Made by a program: the position numbers and the translations under genes
Notes under the pieces: generated by a model
Told to the model about the DNA's origin: nothing
Seen by the model: the letters and a program-made list of their open reading frames with translations, nothing else
Database searches by the model: none
NCBI GenBank assembly: GCA_030615765.1
Contig: JAUWYP010000006.1
Coordinates: forward strand, 1 to 64,000
Length of the DNA: 64,000 nt
Source of the DNA: Dehalococcoidia bacterium
Lineage (GTDB): Bacteria; Chloroflexota; Dehalococcoidia; SM23-28-2
Reading direction: 5' to 3'
In this document: piece after piece, positions 26,047-35,600 of the stretch
How the letters are laid out: every line of letters begins with the position of its first letter
Numbering within the stretch: the stretch's first letter is position 1

Positions 26047-26679
26047 ATGACCTCAGCGAAACGGGGCCTGTTCATCAGCCTGGAAGGGGGCGAAGGCGCC
26101 GGCAAGTCCAGCCAGGCGCAGGCCCTCAAGGCGCTCCTCGAAGCGAAAGGATTCAGCGTCACCGTCACCCGCGAGCCCGCCGGCTGCCCGCTGGGGCAGC
26201 GGGTGCGGGAGCTTCTGAGCGACCCCTCGCTGGAGCTGAACGCCCGCAGCGAGCTGTTCCTGTTCGTGGCGGCGCGCGCCCAGCACGTGGCGGAGGTGAT
26301 CCGGCCGGCGCTGGAGCGAGGGGAGGTGGTCATCTGCGACCGCTTCGACGACTCCAGCATCGCCTACCAGGGCTACGGGCGGGGGCTGAGCCTGGACGAC
26401 GTGCGGCTGGCTAACCGCATCGCCACCCAGGGCCTGGTGCCCGACCTGACAGTGCTCCTGGACGTGCCGGTGGAGACGGGCCTGGCGCGCAAGCAGGGCG
26501 AGAACGCCCCGGACCGCATCGGGCAGGAGGGGGCGGAGTTCCACGAGCGGGTGCGCCAGGGCTACCTGGCGATGGCGGGCGAGGAGCCGGAGCGCTTCCT
26601 GGTGGTAGACGGCACGATCCCCCCTGAAGAGATAACGCGCACGATCTGGCGGCGTCTGGAGCCGCTGCTTCTCGGATAG
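26047..26679 (+). CDS. tmk: thymidylate kinase
   Basis: 210 residues. It phosphorylates dTMP to dTDP. The P-loop (EGGEGAGKSSQ, about 10-20), the DR(F/Y) motif (VICDRFDDSSIAYQGYGRG near 97-116) and the lid (RKQGENAPDRIGQEG near 146-160) are present. It starts 7 nt after the ATPase gene and ends the pdxS-to-tmk run. In many bacteria tmk is followed by holB; here holB is about 15 kb away on the other strand. Confidence 0.95.
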   Translation: MTSAKRGLFISLEGGEGAGKSSQAQALKALLEAKGFSVTVTREPAGCPLGQRVRELLSDPSLELNARSELFLFVAARAQHVAEVIRPALERGEVVICDRFDDSSIAYQGYGRGLSLDDVRLANRIATQGLVPDLTVLLDVPVETGLARKQGENAPDRIGQEGAEFHERVRQGYLAMAGEEPERFLVVDGTIPPEEITRTIWRRLEPLLLG

Positions 26680-26747
26680 GCCCCCTACGGCTGTCCGCCC
26701 GCAGCGCTTAATTCTCTGGCTCCCGGTTCTATGCGGTACTTCCCCTG

Positions 26748-26779
26748 TTGACATTTGCGGTGAGCGCTATTACCATAAT
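26748..26779 (+). promoter_or_regulatory. candidate promoter of the Asp-box repeat protein gene
   Basis: A perfect TTGACA (26748-26753) lies 67 nt before the ATG. Downstream there are -10-like sequences at non-ideal spacing: TATTAC (26768-26773, 14 nt) and CATAAT (26774-26779, 20 nt). Confidence 0.4.
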
Positions 26780-26820
26780 GACGCTGTCCGGCCTGGCATA
26801 AGCACTCAGGGGGTGCCGCG

Positions 26821-28656
26821 ATGCGCACGTACGTAAGGCTAGGGCTGCTGCTGGCGGTGGTGCTGGCGCTGGCGGTGCTGGCGGAGGGAGGGACACCCGC
26901 CTACGCTTGGACCTACCCCGCCGCCCTGAACACCGCCGCCGCCACCGACTCGGGGGAGGATAGGCACCCCCAAGTGACGACCGACGGCGCCGGCAACTGG
27001 CTGGCGGTCTGGGATTCCACCTGGTGGAACGTGGGCGGCGGCATCGGGACGGACCGCGACATCCTGGTGGCCCGCTCCATCGACAACGGGGCCACCTGGA
27101 CCGCTCCGGCCGCGCTCAATACGAACGCCGCCTCCGACTCAGGGCATGACAGTGAGCCTCAGGTGGCGACCGACGGCGGGGGCAACTGGCTGGCGGTCTG
27201 GTATTCCGATGAGCCGAACCTGGGGAGCGGCCTCGAGACAGACTACGACATTCTGGTCTCCCGCTCCACTGACAATGGAGCCAGCTGGACGGCCCCCGCC
27301 GCCCTCAACACCAACGCCGCCACCGATTCCAGAGGGGACCATCACCCGCAAGTGACGACGGACGGCGGGGGCAACTGGGTGGCCATCTGGACCTCCACTG
27401 AGAACCTGTTCGATCCCAACCTTGAGGCGTTCATCGGAACGGACGGCGATATCCTGGTGGCCCGCTCGACGGACAACGGGGCCACCTGGACGGCTCCCGC
27501 CGCCCTCAACACCAACGCCGCCACCGACTCGGGCGGCGACAGTTTCGCCCAAGTGGCGACCGACGGCGGCGGCAACTGGCTGGCGGTCTGGCGCTCCGTT
27601 GAGAACCTGTTCGATCCGAACCTGGAGGCGTTCATCGGCACGGACTACGACATCCTGGTGGCCCGCTCGACCGACAACGGCGCCACCTGGACGGCCCCCG
27701 CCGCCCTCAACACCAACGCCGCCACCGACTCGGAGGCTGACATCGAGCCTGACATCACGAGCGATGGCGCGGGCCACTGGGTGGCGGTGTGGGGTTCCTG
27801 GGAGGACCTGGGCGACATCGGGACGGACTCCGACATCCTGGTGGCGCGCTCCACCGACAACGGGACCACGTGGACGGATCCCGCCGCCCTCAATACGAAC
27901 GCCAGCAGCGACTCGGGCATCGACAGTTTGGCTGAAGTGACGACCGACCGCGCGGGCAAGTGGGTGACTGTCTGGAATTCCTTTGATGACCTCGGGGGCA
28001 CCATCGGGACGGACCGCGACATCCTCGTCTCCCGCTCGACGGACAACGGCGCCAACTGGACCTGGCCCGCCGCCCTCAATACGAACGCTACCACTGACTC
28101 GGGGCTTGACGAATTGCCTCGACTGGGAACCGACGGTGCGGGCCATTGGGTGGCGGTCTGGGAGTCCTGGGACAGCCTGGGCGGCACCATCTACACGGAC
28201 GCCGACATCCTGTATGCCACGTGCTCGCCGCTGGACGCCGACTGCGATGAGATCCCCGACGCAAGCGACAACTGCCCGGACGACTACAACCCGGGCCAGG
28301 CCAATGCCGACGGGGATTCATGGGGCGACGCCTGCGACAACTGCCCGACGACGGCCACGCCGTGGTATACGCCCGCCGGGGACGAGGACTGCGACGGCTT
28401 CACCACCGCCGTCGAAGAGTACGTTGGCACGGACCCCCTGGACGCCTGCGCCGACGATCCCAGCGACGACGCCTGGCCGCCGGACATCAACATGGACACG
28501 CAAATCCTCGTCGCGGACGTCATCGTGGCCTTCTACGGCAAGATCCTAGTGCCGGAGAACTACGACCGGCGGTCCGACTTCAACATGAACGGCCAACTGG
28601 AGATCAGCGACGTGATCATTGGGTATTACGGCAGGATCTTCGACACCTGCTCCTAG
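26821..28656 (+). CDS. secreted seven-repeat Asp-box (sialidase-like) propeller with TSP3 and dockerin-like tail
   Basis: 611 residues. Signal peptide MRTYVRLGLLLAVVLALAVL, cleavage near AYAWTY. Residues about 30-465 hold seven repeats of 60-67 residues: PAALNTNAATDSGGD, then VATDGGGNWLAVW, then DILVARSTDNGATW. STDNGATW is an Asp-box (SxDxGxTW), the turn typical of sialidase and BNR propellers; seven copies suggest a closed propeller. The sialidase catalytic Arg triad and Tyr/Glu pair are not apparent, so it is probably a binding propeller. TSP3-type repeats ([14 protein letters not shown], then GDACDNCP) follow at about 475-520. Two dockerin-like loops (DINMDTQILVADV and DFNMNGQLEISDV) end in YYGRIFDTC. 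The tail is nearly the same as in the 13-21 kb cluster, 5 kb away on the other strand. Confidence 0.82.
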   Translation: MRTYVRLGLLLAVVLALAVLAEGGTPAYAWTYPAALNTAAATDSGEDRHPQVTTDGAGNWLAVWDSTWWNVGGGIGTDRDILVARSIDNGATWTAPAALNTNAASDSGHDSEPQVATDGGGNWLAVWYSDEPNLGSGLETDYDILVSRSTDNGASWTAPAALNTNAATDSRGDHHPQVTTDGGGNWVAIWTSTENLFDPNLEAFIGTDGDILVARSTDNGATWTAPAALNTNAATDSGGDSFAQVATDGGGNWLAVWRSVENLFDPNLEAFIGTDYDILVARSTDNGATWTAPAALNTNAATDSEADIEPDITSDGAGHWVAVWGSWEDLGDIGTDSDILVARSTDNGTTWTDPAALNTNASSDSGIDSLAEVTTDRAGKWVTVWNSFDDLGGTIGTDRDILVSRSTDNGANWTWPAALNTNATTDSGLDELPRLGTDGAGHWVAVWESWDSLGGTIYTDADILYATCSPLDADCDEIPDASDNCPDDYNPGQANADGDSWGDACDNCPTTATPWYTPAGDEDCDGFTTAVEEYVGTDPLDACADDPSDDAWPPDINMDTQILVADVIVAFYGKILVPENYDRRSDFNMNGQLEISDVIIGYYGRIFDTCS

Positions 28657-28832
28657 AGCCCACGCGGCGAGCCCAGGGCGCGTGGTGCGCTAGGAGGCCG
28701 CGGCTGGGGTAGGGCTGGCAGGCGCCCGGTACTGGGGGATGAATCCCCCAGCTTGTTGAAACCTTTCCATACACCCAATCCACCAACTATGGACCAATTA
28801 CAAGCGCGGCCCCTCCTTGTGACGTACAGCAT

Positions 28833-28896
28833 CCCGCTCATCCTGAGCTTGTCGAAGGACCGGGGCTCATGGTTCGACAGGCTCACCATGAGCGGG
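28833..28896. repeat. hairpin repeat element (copy B)
   Basis: Inverted copy of the element at 11978-12038: CCCGCTCATCCTGAGC...GTCGAAGG followed by GGTTCGACAGGCTCACC...GAGCGGG. The two halves are imperfect inverted repeats. It lies in the 290-base gap between the Asp-box gene and thrB, which otherwise holds only a conserved TAGAGCCCACGCGGC block after the stop. Confidence 0.75.
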
Positions 28897-28946
28897 CCAT
28901 GTCTCCTTGAGCGTGGCTGGTGGCGATGCTAGAATCGTGACCAGCC

Positions 28947-29837
28947 ATGCCAGCGAGAAGGATCAGCGTCCGCGCTCCCGCTACGACCGCCAACCTGGGC
29001 CCCGGGTTCGACTGCCTGGGGATGGCGCTTGACCTGTGGGCGGAGGTGGTGGTCAGCGCGTCCGACGAGCCACTGCCCCCGCCGGGTCCGCCGCTGGGGG
29101 GGATGGTGGTGGAGGCAGCCGAGCGGCTGTTCGCGCACCTCGGCAAGGAGTCACCGGCGGGTCTGACCGCGGAGTTCAGGCAAGAGATACCGGTGGCTCG
29201 CGGCCTGGGGGCCAGCGCCGTAGCGCGAGCGGCGGGGCTGCTGGCGGCGAACGCTCTCCTGGGCGAGGCGCTGGAGCGCGAGGAGATCCTGGCGCTGGGG
29301 GCTGAGCTGGAGGGCCACGCCGACAACATGGCGCCCGTACTGTTCGGCGGGCTTCAGGTGGCGGTGCACGAAGGCGAGAGCGTGTTTCACGCCGGGCTGG
29401 CCGCACCCGCGGGCCTGAGGGCCGTCCTGTTCGTGCCGGACATGGAGATGCCCACGCAGGAGAGCCGCCAGGTGCTGCCCGACTTCCTCTCGCGGGAGGA
29501 TGCGGTCTATAATATTGGCCACGCGGCCCTACTGGTGGCGGCGCTGGCCTCGGGGAGGGTGGACCTGCTGGACGTGGCCACTCGCGATCGACTGCACCAG
29601 CCGGCGCGGGCGAAGGTCTTCCCGGCGATGGAGGCGATCTTCCAGGCGGCCCGCCAGGCGGGAGCCCTCGGCGTGTTCCTGTCGGGCGGCGGGTCGACCG
29701 TCCTCGCGCTGGCGTCGCGGAACGAGGAGGCCATCGCCCAGGCGATGGCCGAGGCCGCGGCCGGGGAGGACACGAGCGGCCACACGATCGTCACGGCTCC
29801 CAGCAATGCGGGAGCGCAAGTAGTGGAGGAGGGTTGA
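28947..29837 (+). CDS. thrB: homoserine kinase
   Basis: 296 residues, normal length. It is a GHMP kinase that phosphorylates homoserine for threonine synthesis. GHMP motif 1 is VRAPATTANLGPGFDCLGMAL near 8-28 (substrate site), the ATP loop is IPVARGLGASA near 81-91, and motif 3 is LGVFLSGGGSTVLALA near 233-248. The usual GLGSSAA loop appears here as GLGASAVA. It lies 9 nt upstream of lysC, so the pair is co-transcribed. Confidence 0.93.
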   Translation: MPARRISVRAPATTANLGPGFDCLGMALDLWAEVVVSASDEPLPPPGPPLGGMVVEAAERLFAHLGKESPAGLTAEFRQEIPVARGLGASAVARAAGLLAANALLGEALEREEILALGAELEGHADNMAPVLFGGLQVAVHEGESVFHAGLAAPAGLRAVLFVPDMEMPTQESRQVLPDFLSREDAVYNIGHAALLVAALASGRVDLLDVATRDRLHQPARAKVFPAMEAIFQAARQAGALGVFLSGGGSTVLALASRNEEAIAQAMAEAAAGEDTSGHTIVTAPSNAGAQVVEEG

Positions 29838-29846
29838 GGGAAAGCG

Positions 29847-31070
29847 ATGGCTATCATTGTTCAGAAGTACGGCGGCACCTCCATAGCGGATGCCGAGAAG
29901 ATCAAGAACGTGGCGCGGCGGGTGGGCGCTCGGCGCGACAAGGGCGACGACCTGGTGGTAGTCGTCTCGGCGATGGGCAAGACCACAGACCAGCTCATCG
30001 ACCTGGCGTACCAGATGAGCGACGAGCCGGAGGACCGCGAGATGGACGTGCTCGTGTCCACCGGCGAGACGGTATCGAGCAGCCTGATGGCCATGGCGCT
30101 GCGATCGATGGGCTATCCGGCGATCAGCCTGTCGGGGGCGCAGGCGGGCATCGGCACGGAGGCGCGGTACGGCCGCGCTCGCATCCTCTCGATCGACCCT
30201 GAGCGCATCCACAAGGAGCTGAAGGAAGGGAAGATCGTGATCGTGGCCGGGTTCCAGGGGATCTGCGAGGAGATGGACATCACGACCCTGGGGCGTGGCG
30301 GCTCGGACACAACGGGCGTGGCGCTGGCGGTGGGCCTGAAGGCAGACAAATGCGAGATCTACAGCGACGTGGACGGCATCTACACCACCGACCCCCGCGT
30401 CGAGCCGAATGCGCGCAAGCTGAAGGAGATAAACTACGAGGAGATGCTGGAGCTGGCCACCTACGGCGCCAGGGTGATGCACAACCGGGCGGTGGAGCTG
30501 GGCAAGGTGTACAACATGCCCATTCTGGTGGCATCCAGCACCCGCGACGTGCCGGGGACTCTCATTCACGGAGGGACAGAGATGGTAGAGCAGCGAAACA
30601 AGGTAAGCGGCATCGCCTCCGATTCGGACGTGGCGAAGGTGACGGTGCGCGGCGTGCCCGACCGGCCGGGGATCGCCGCCGGCCTGTTCGGGCCGCTGTC
30701 GGACGCGGGCATAAGCGTGGACACCATCGTCCAGAACGCCAGCGTGGAGAACATCACCGACCTGACGTTCACCGTGGCCCGCAACGACCTGGATAAGGCG
30801 ATGAAACTAGTGGAGTCGCTGGGCCGGAAGATCAACGCCAGCGAAGTAGTGTACGACCTCCATCTGGCCAAGGTGAGCATCGTGGGAGCGGGGATGCAGA
30901 GCGGGCCCGGCTATGCGGCGACGATGTTCCGCACGCTGTTCGACGAGGGCATCAACATCGAGCTGATCACGACGAGCGAGATCCGGATCACCTGCATCAT
31001 CGACGAGTCGAAGGTGACCGAGGCCGTGCGCGCTCTCCACAAGGCGTTCGAGCTGGAGGAGCCAGACTAG
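29847..31070 (+). CDS. lysC: aspartate kinase
   Basis: 407 residues. It makes aspartyl phosphate, the first step to lysine, threonine and methionine. The kinase domain starts MAIIVQKYGGTSIAD, contains STGETVSSSLMAMAL near 70-84, TLGRGGSDTTGVALA near 149-163 and SDVDGIYTTDPR near 172-183. Two ACT domains at about 265-400 (VTVRGVPDRPGIA; VSIVGAGMQSGPGYAATMF) allow feedback control by end products. It is followed by a perfect terminator hairpin. Confidence 0.96.
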   Translation: MAIIVQKYGGTSIADAEKIKNVARRVGARRDKGDDLVVVVSAMGKTTDQLIDLAYQMSDEPEDREMDVLVSTGETVSSSLMAMALRSMGYPAISLSGAQAGIGTEARYGRARILSIDPERIHKELKEGKIVIVAGFQGICEEMDITTLGRGGSDTTGVALAVGLKADKCEIYSDVDGIYTTDPRVEPNARKLKEINYEEMLELATYGARVMHNRAVELGKVYNMPILVASSTRDVPGTLIHGGTEMVEQRNKVSGIASDSDVAKVTVRGVPDRPGIAAGLFGPLSDAGISVDTIVQNASVENITDLTFTVARNDLDKAMKLVESLGRKINASEVVYDLHLAKVSIVGAGMQSGPGYAATMFRTLFDEGINIELITTSEIRITCIIDESKVTEAVRALHKAFELEEPD

Positions 31071-31093
31071 GCCGCCTGGCTGCAGAGGAAGCG

Positions 31094-31122
31094 AAGAGGG
31101 GTGCCGGTTTGGCACCCCTCTT
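31094..31122 (+). terminator. rho-independent terminator after lysC
   Basis: Perfect 12-bp stem AAGAGGGGTGCC (31094-31105) and GGCACCCCTCTT (31111-31122) with a 5-nt loop, followed by a T-rich stretch. It may also stop the converging nfu transcript. Confidence 0.85.
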
Positions 31123-31159
31123 GCCTTTGTCCTGTTGCTTGCTTCTAACGGTCGTTCCC

Positions 31160-31429
31160 CTAGAAGGACTGCATGTCGCCCACGCGCTGGCCCGCGCTGA
31201 AGGCCTCCACGCCGACAAGATCGGGGATGCGCTCGAAGAGTATGCGCTCGATGCCCGCCCTGAGAGTCATGGTGGCCATGGGGCAGCCGGCACAGGCGCC
31301 TACCATCTCCAGCTTGACGATGCCGTCCTCGGTAATCTCCACCAACTCGACGTTGCCGCCGTCGGCCTGAAGAGCCGGGCGGATCTCGTCCAGCACCTCC
31401 TGGACGGCCTCGACAGTTATCTTCGCCAT
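31160..31429 (-). CDS. NifU C-terminal (Nfu-type) iron-sulfur scaffold
   Basis: 89 residues, a stand-alone Nfu domain. [48 protein letters not shown] shows the conserved fold with the cluster-binding CAGC pair near residues 44-47. Such proteins carry and deliver [4Fe-4S] clusters to target enzymes such as the ferredoxin or lipoyl-dependent systems. The C-terminus after the domain is short ([17 protein letters not shown]). It is a monocistronic gene converging on lysC. Confidence 0.88.
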   Translation of the reverse strand: MAKITVEAVQEVLDEIRPALQADGGNVELVEITEDGIVKLEMVGACAGCPMATMTLRAGIERILFERIPDLVGVEAFSAGQRVGDMQSF

Positions 31430-31495
31430 GAGTCTCCTCTCGTCGTTGTCAGATCAAACCCTTCATAAAAAGCATACCCTACCGCCAGATGAGCG

Positions 31496-32416
31496 TCAAT
31501 TTGGGGTCGCTCGCACCCTAGGCAGCACCTCGCGGGCGTAGACCTCCAGGTGAGTGGGCAGCTCGGCCGGCGGGGCGATGGGCACGAGGATAAAGTGGCG
31601 AACGCCTGCCTCCACGTACTGGCCGAGCCGCTCGGCGCACTGGTCGGGTGTGCCCAGAACGCAGTAGCGGTCGACGATGCGGTCGAAGGGCTGGTTGTAG
31701 CGCAGGCTGAGGTCCTGGTTGGCGCGCTGGCGGGCCTCCTCGTACGTATCGGCCAGGCAGATGAACTGGTAGAGGCCGGCCTCGATGCTGGTCGGGTCGC
31801 GCCCGCGCTGTTGGGCGAAGGCTGAGACCTTCTCGAGGCTGTCGCGATAGCGCTCCGGGCTGAACAGATAGGGCATGTAGCCATCGCCCAACCTGGCCGC
31901 CCGCTTGATGGCCGCCTCCGAGCGCCCGGCTATCCAGATGGGCGGGCCGGGCTTCTGGACGGGCTTGGGCTGCATGTTGGCGTCCTCCAGGCGGAAGAAC
32001 CGCCCCTCGTGGTTGACGCCCGATTCGCTCCACAGCCTGCGCATCACCTCGATGGCCTCGTCGGTTCGCCTGCCCCGCTCCTTCACGGGTACGCCGCAGG
32101 CCACGAACTCGCGAGGGAATTCGCCGCCGACACCAACGCCGAGGATGATGCGGCCGTTGGAGATGATGTCCAGGCTGGCGACCTCCTTGGCCACTACGGT
32201 GGGATGCCTGAGCGGCAAGAGGAGGACGGCCGAGCCCAGGAGGATGCGCTGGGTGCGGGCGGCGAAGGCAGCGAGCACGGTGATAGCGTCGAAGGTGGGG
32301 ACAAAGAAAAGCATGTGCTCGCTAACCCAGAGGGAATCGAAGCCCAATTCCTCCACGCGCTGAGCCTGCTCGAGGGGCATCGGCCAGAGGAAGACACCGA
32401 ACTTTACCTCAGCCAT
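31496..32416 (-). CDS. LLM-class (luciferase-like, F420-type) oxidoreductase
   Basis: 306 residues of one TIM-barrel domain. The pattern VKFGVFLWPMPLEQAQRVEELGFDSLWVSEHMLF near 3-36, ILLGSAVLLLPLRHPTVVAKEVASLDIISNGRIILGVGVG near 57-96, and GPPIWIAGRSEAAIKRAARLGDGYMP near 155-180 fits the F420-dependent TIGR03619-like branch of LLM proteins. C-terminal YCVLGTPDQCAERLGQYVEAGVRHFIL is also typical. F420 rather than FMN use is inference from the family. The substrate is unknown. Confidence 0.85.
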   Translation of the reverse strand: MAEVKFGVFLWPMPLEQAQRVEELGFDSLWVSEHMLFFVPTFDAITVLAAFAARTQRILLGSAVLLLPLRHPTVVAKEVASLDIISNGRIILGVGVGGEFPREFVACGVPVKERGRRTDEAIEVMRRLWSESGVNHEGRFFRLEDANMQPKPVQKPGPPIWIAGRSEAAIKRAARLGDGYMPYLFSPERYRDSLEKVSAFAQQRGRDPTSIEAGLYQFICLADTYEEARQRANQDLSLRYNQPFDRIVDRYCVLGTPDQCAERLGQYVEAGVRHFILVPIAPPAELPTHLEVYAREVLPRVRATPN

Positions 32417-32664
32417 GGGGCTTTCCTCCTGCTGGTTGACAGCGTTCTGACGGAACTATAACCTTGGGGCCGCTGCTCGCCAAGCGTCGAGTATACCATC
32501 ACAAGGGGCATTCGGGCTGCCGCTGGAGATATAGGCGGACCGGCCACAGGATCCGCGGAAGTGAAGGCAAGGGGGCAAGCGCTGGCTCACGCCTCCGGCC
32601 TCGGCACGGGACCAAAAATTCCTGGAGATTTTAACATAAGCTGTGCACACCGCCCGCTTGCGGC

Positions 32665-32673
32665 TGCTATAAT
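32665..32673 (+). promoter_or_regulatory. extended -10 promoter of dnaE
   Basis: TGCTATAAT (32665-32673) is a perfect extended -10, 26 nt before the dnaE ATG. No good -35 is present, as expected for this promoter type. The rest of the 283-base gap between the LLM gene and dnaE shows no other feature. Confidence 0.55.
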
Positions 32674-32699
32674 ACCCTTTGCGCGTCGCAAAGGAACAA

Positions 32700-35600
32700 A
32701 TGTTTACTCACCTTCACCTTCACACCGAATACAGCCTTCTGGACGGCCTGGCCCGCATCCCTCAGCTGATGGAACGAGCCCAGGAGCTGGGGCAAGAGGC
32801 CATCGCCCTAACCGACCACGGCATACTCTACGGGGCCGTGCCCTTCTACAAGGAGGCCAAAGCGCGCGGCCTGAAACCGATCATCGGCGTCGAGGCTTAC
32901 CTGGCCCAGGGGTCGCGCCACTCGCGCGAGGCCAAGGACAGGCATCCCTATCACATCACCCTTCTCGCCAGGGACCTGCAGGGCTACCGCAACCTGCTGG
33001 CGCTGGCGACCAAGGCCCACCTGGAGGGCCACTACTACCGGCCGCGCGTGGACAAGGAGTTGCTTCAGCAACACCACGAGGGACTCATCGCCCTCTCCGG
33101 CTGCCAGAGCGGCGAGGTGCTGCGCCTGCTGGCCGACGGCCACTGGGAGGAGGCGGTCGGGGCGGCCCAATGGTATCGAGAGGTCTTCGGCGAGTTCTAC
33201 CTAGAGCTTCAGGACCACAACATCCCCGAGGTGACCAATCTTAACGAGAAGCTGGTGCGCCTCTCGCGGGAGACGGGCCTGCCGCTGGTGGCCACCAACG
33301 ATGTCCACTTCGTTCTTCGCGAGGATGCCCCTACTCAGGACATCTTGCTCTGCATCGGCACCAACACCTCGATCCTGGACGAGCGGCGGATGCGCCTAGC
33401 CGGCGACGCCGACTCCTACTACCTGAAGTCCGAGGAGGAGATGCGCCAGCTCTTCGGGGACGTGCCGGAGGCCATCGAGAACAGCTGGCGGATCGCCGAG
33501 ATGTGTGACCTGGAGCTGGAGTTCGGACATCTGCACCTGCCCGAGGCCGACGTCCCCCAGGGCATGTCGGCAGACGACTATCTGGCCCAGCTTTGCCACG
33601 AGGGCCTGGGCCGTCGCTATCCGAACGGCTCGGAAGAACCGCGCCGTCGGCTGGAGTATGAGCTGTCGGTGGTGCAGCAGACGGGCTTCAGCCACTACAT
33701 CCTGGTGGTGCACGACTTCGCTCAGTTCGCCAGGGCGCAGGGCATCCTCATGGCCGTGCGCGGCTCGGCCGCCGGCAGTATCATCCTCTATTGCCTGGGG
33801 GTGACCGACATCGACCCCCTGGCGTACCGCCTGGTGTTCGAGCGGTTCCTGAACGTGGAACGACGGGAGCTGCCCGACGTCGACCTGGACTTCGCCGAGG
33901 ACCGCCGCGACGAGGTGATACGGTATGCCGCCCAGAAGTATGGCTACGACCGGGTGGCCCAGATCATCACCTTCGGCACCATGGGGGCCAAGGCGGCGAT
34001 CCGCGATGTCGGCCGGGCGCTGGGGATGACCTACGCCGACGTGGACCGGGTGGCGCGCCTGGTGCCCAGCGTCCTCAACATGACCATCGACCGCGCGCTG
34101 GCGGGCAACAACGAGCTGAGCAGCATCTACGAGGCGGACGAACAGGTGCAGCGGCTGGTGGACACTGCCAAGGAACTGGAGGGCGTCGCCCGGCACGCCA
34201 GCACCCACGCCGCCGGCGTAGTCATCGCTCCCGAGCCGCTGGTCCACTTCCTCCCCCTGCAGCGGCCGGCCCATGCCCTGTCCGCCGGCAAGGAGGACGA
34301 TGGCACACCGATCCCCACTACTCAGTACGCCATGGAGGCGGTGGCGGACATCGGCCTGCTGAAGATGGACTTCCTGGGCCTGGCCAACCTCACGATTCTG
34401 GGCAAGGCGGTGGACATCATACGTGAGACGCGCGGGGTGGAGATCGATCTGCAGGCACTGCCCGACGGCGACGCCAAGACGTACGCGACGCTGTGGGAGG
34501 GGCAGACGTTCGGGGTGTTCCAGCTGGAGAGCAGCGGCATGCGCCGCTACATCCAGGAGCTGAAGCCCACGGCGATCAGGGACCTGGCGGCGATGGTCGC
34601 TCTGTACCGGCCGGGGCCCATGCAGCACATTCCCACCTACACTCGGGCCAAGCACAGGCTGGAGGATATCCGCTATCCGCATCCTGACCTGGCAGACATC
34701 CTGGACGAGACGTACGGCGTAATCGTCTACCAGGATCAGGTTCTGCTTATCGCCCAGAAGTTCGCCGGCTACACCCTGGGCGAGGCCGACGTCATGCGCA
34801 AGGCGATGGGCAAGAAGATCTCTGCCGTGATGGCCGCGGAAAGGGAGCGCTTTATGGCCGGGGCCAGGGCCAACGGGTACAGCGGAGCCCAGGCTGACCA
34901 GGTCTTCGACTTGATCGAGCCGTTCGCCGGCTACGCCTTCAACAAGGCCCACGCCGTCTGCTACGCCAACATCGCCTACCAGACGGCATACCTCAAGGCG
35001 AACTACCCTGCCGAGTACATGACCGCCGTCCTCATGCTGGCGGGGCACCACCCGACGGGCGCGGCTCAGCGGGTGGCCGAGGCCTACCCCGAGTGCGCTC
35101 GCCTGGGCATTAGCGTTCTGCCGCCCGACGTGAACCACAGCCGCGTCAGCTTCGCGCTGGAGGAACAGGAGGACGGGAGCCTGGCTATCCGCTTCGGCCT
35201 GGCGAACATCAAGAACGTGGGGACAGGCATCGTGGAGGGGATCATCGAGGCCCGCGACGAGGGTCAGCCCTTCGCCTCAATGGAGGACTTCTGCCAGCGG
35301 GTCAACTGCCGCTATCTCAACAAGCGGGCGCTGGAGAGCATGATCAAGGCCGGCGCCTTCGACTGCCTTGGCGTGCGGGGCACGCTGCTGGCGAACCTGG
35401 ACCGCTCCATCAGCATAGCGCAGAGGGCGCAGAAGGTGCGGGAGTCGGGCCAGGCGACGCTGTTCGACGTCTTCGGGGAGAGCGTCTCCGGCCCGAGCCC
35501 GGAGGCAGGCGAGTCGGAGGGGGCCCTGGCCAGCGAGCTCGCCTGGGAGAAGGAGCTTCTGGGCGTCTACGTCTCTGAGCACCCGCTCAGCCGGGCGGCT

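Noticed and set aside
26821..28656. Active sialidase
   Set aside because: Asp-boxes are present, but the catalytic Arg triad and Tyr/Glu pair are not apparent, so only a propeller is claimed.
33396..35138. 580-codon open frame on the minus strand
   Set aside because: Antisense shadow of dnaE with no domain pattern.
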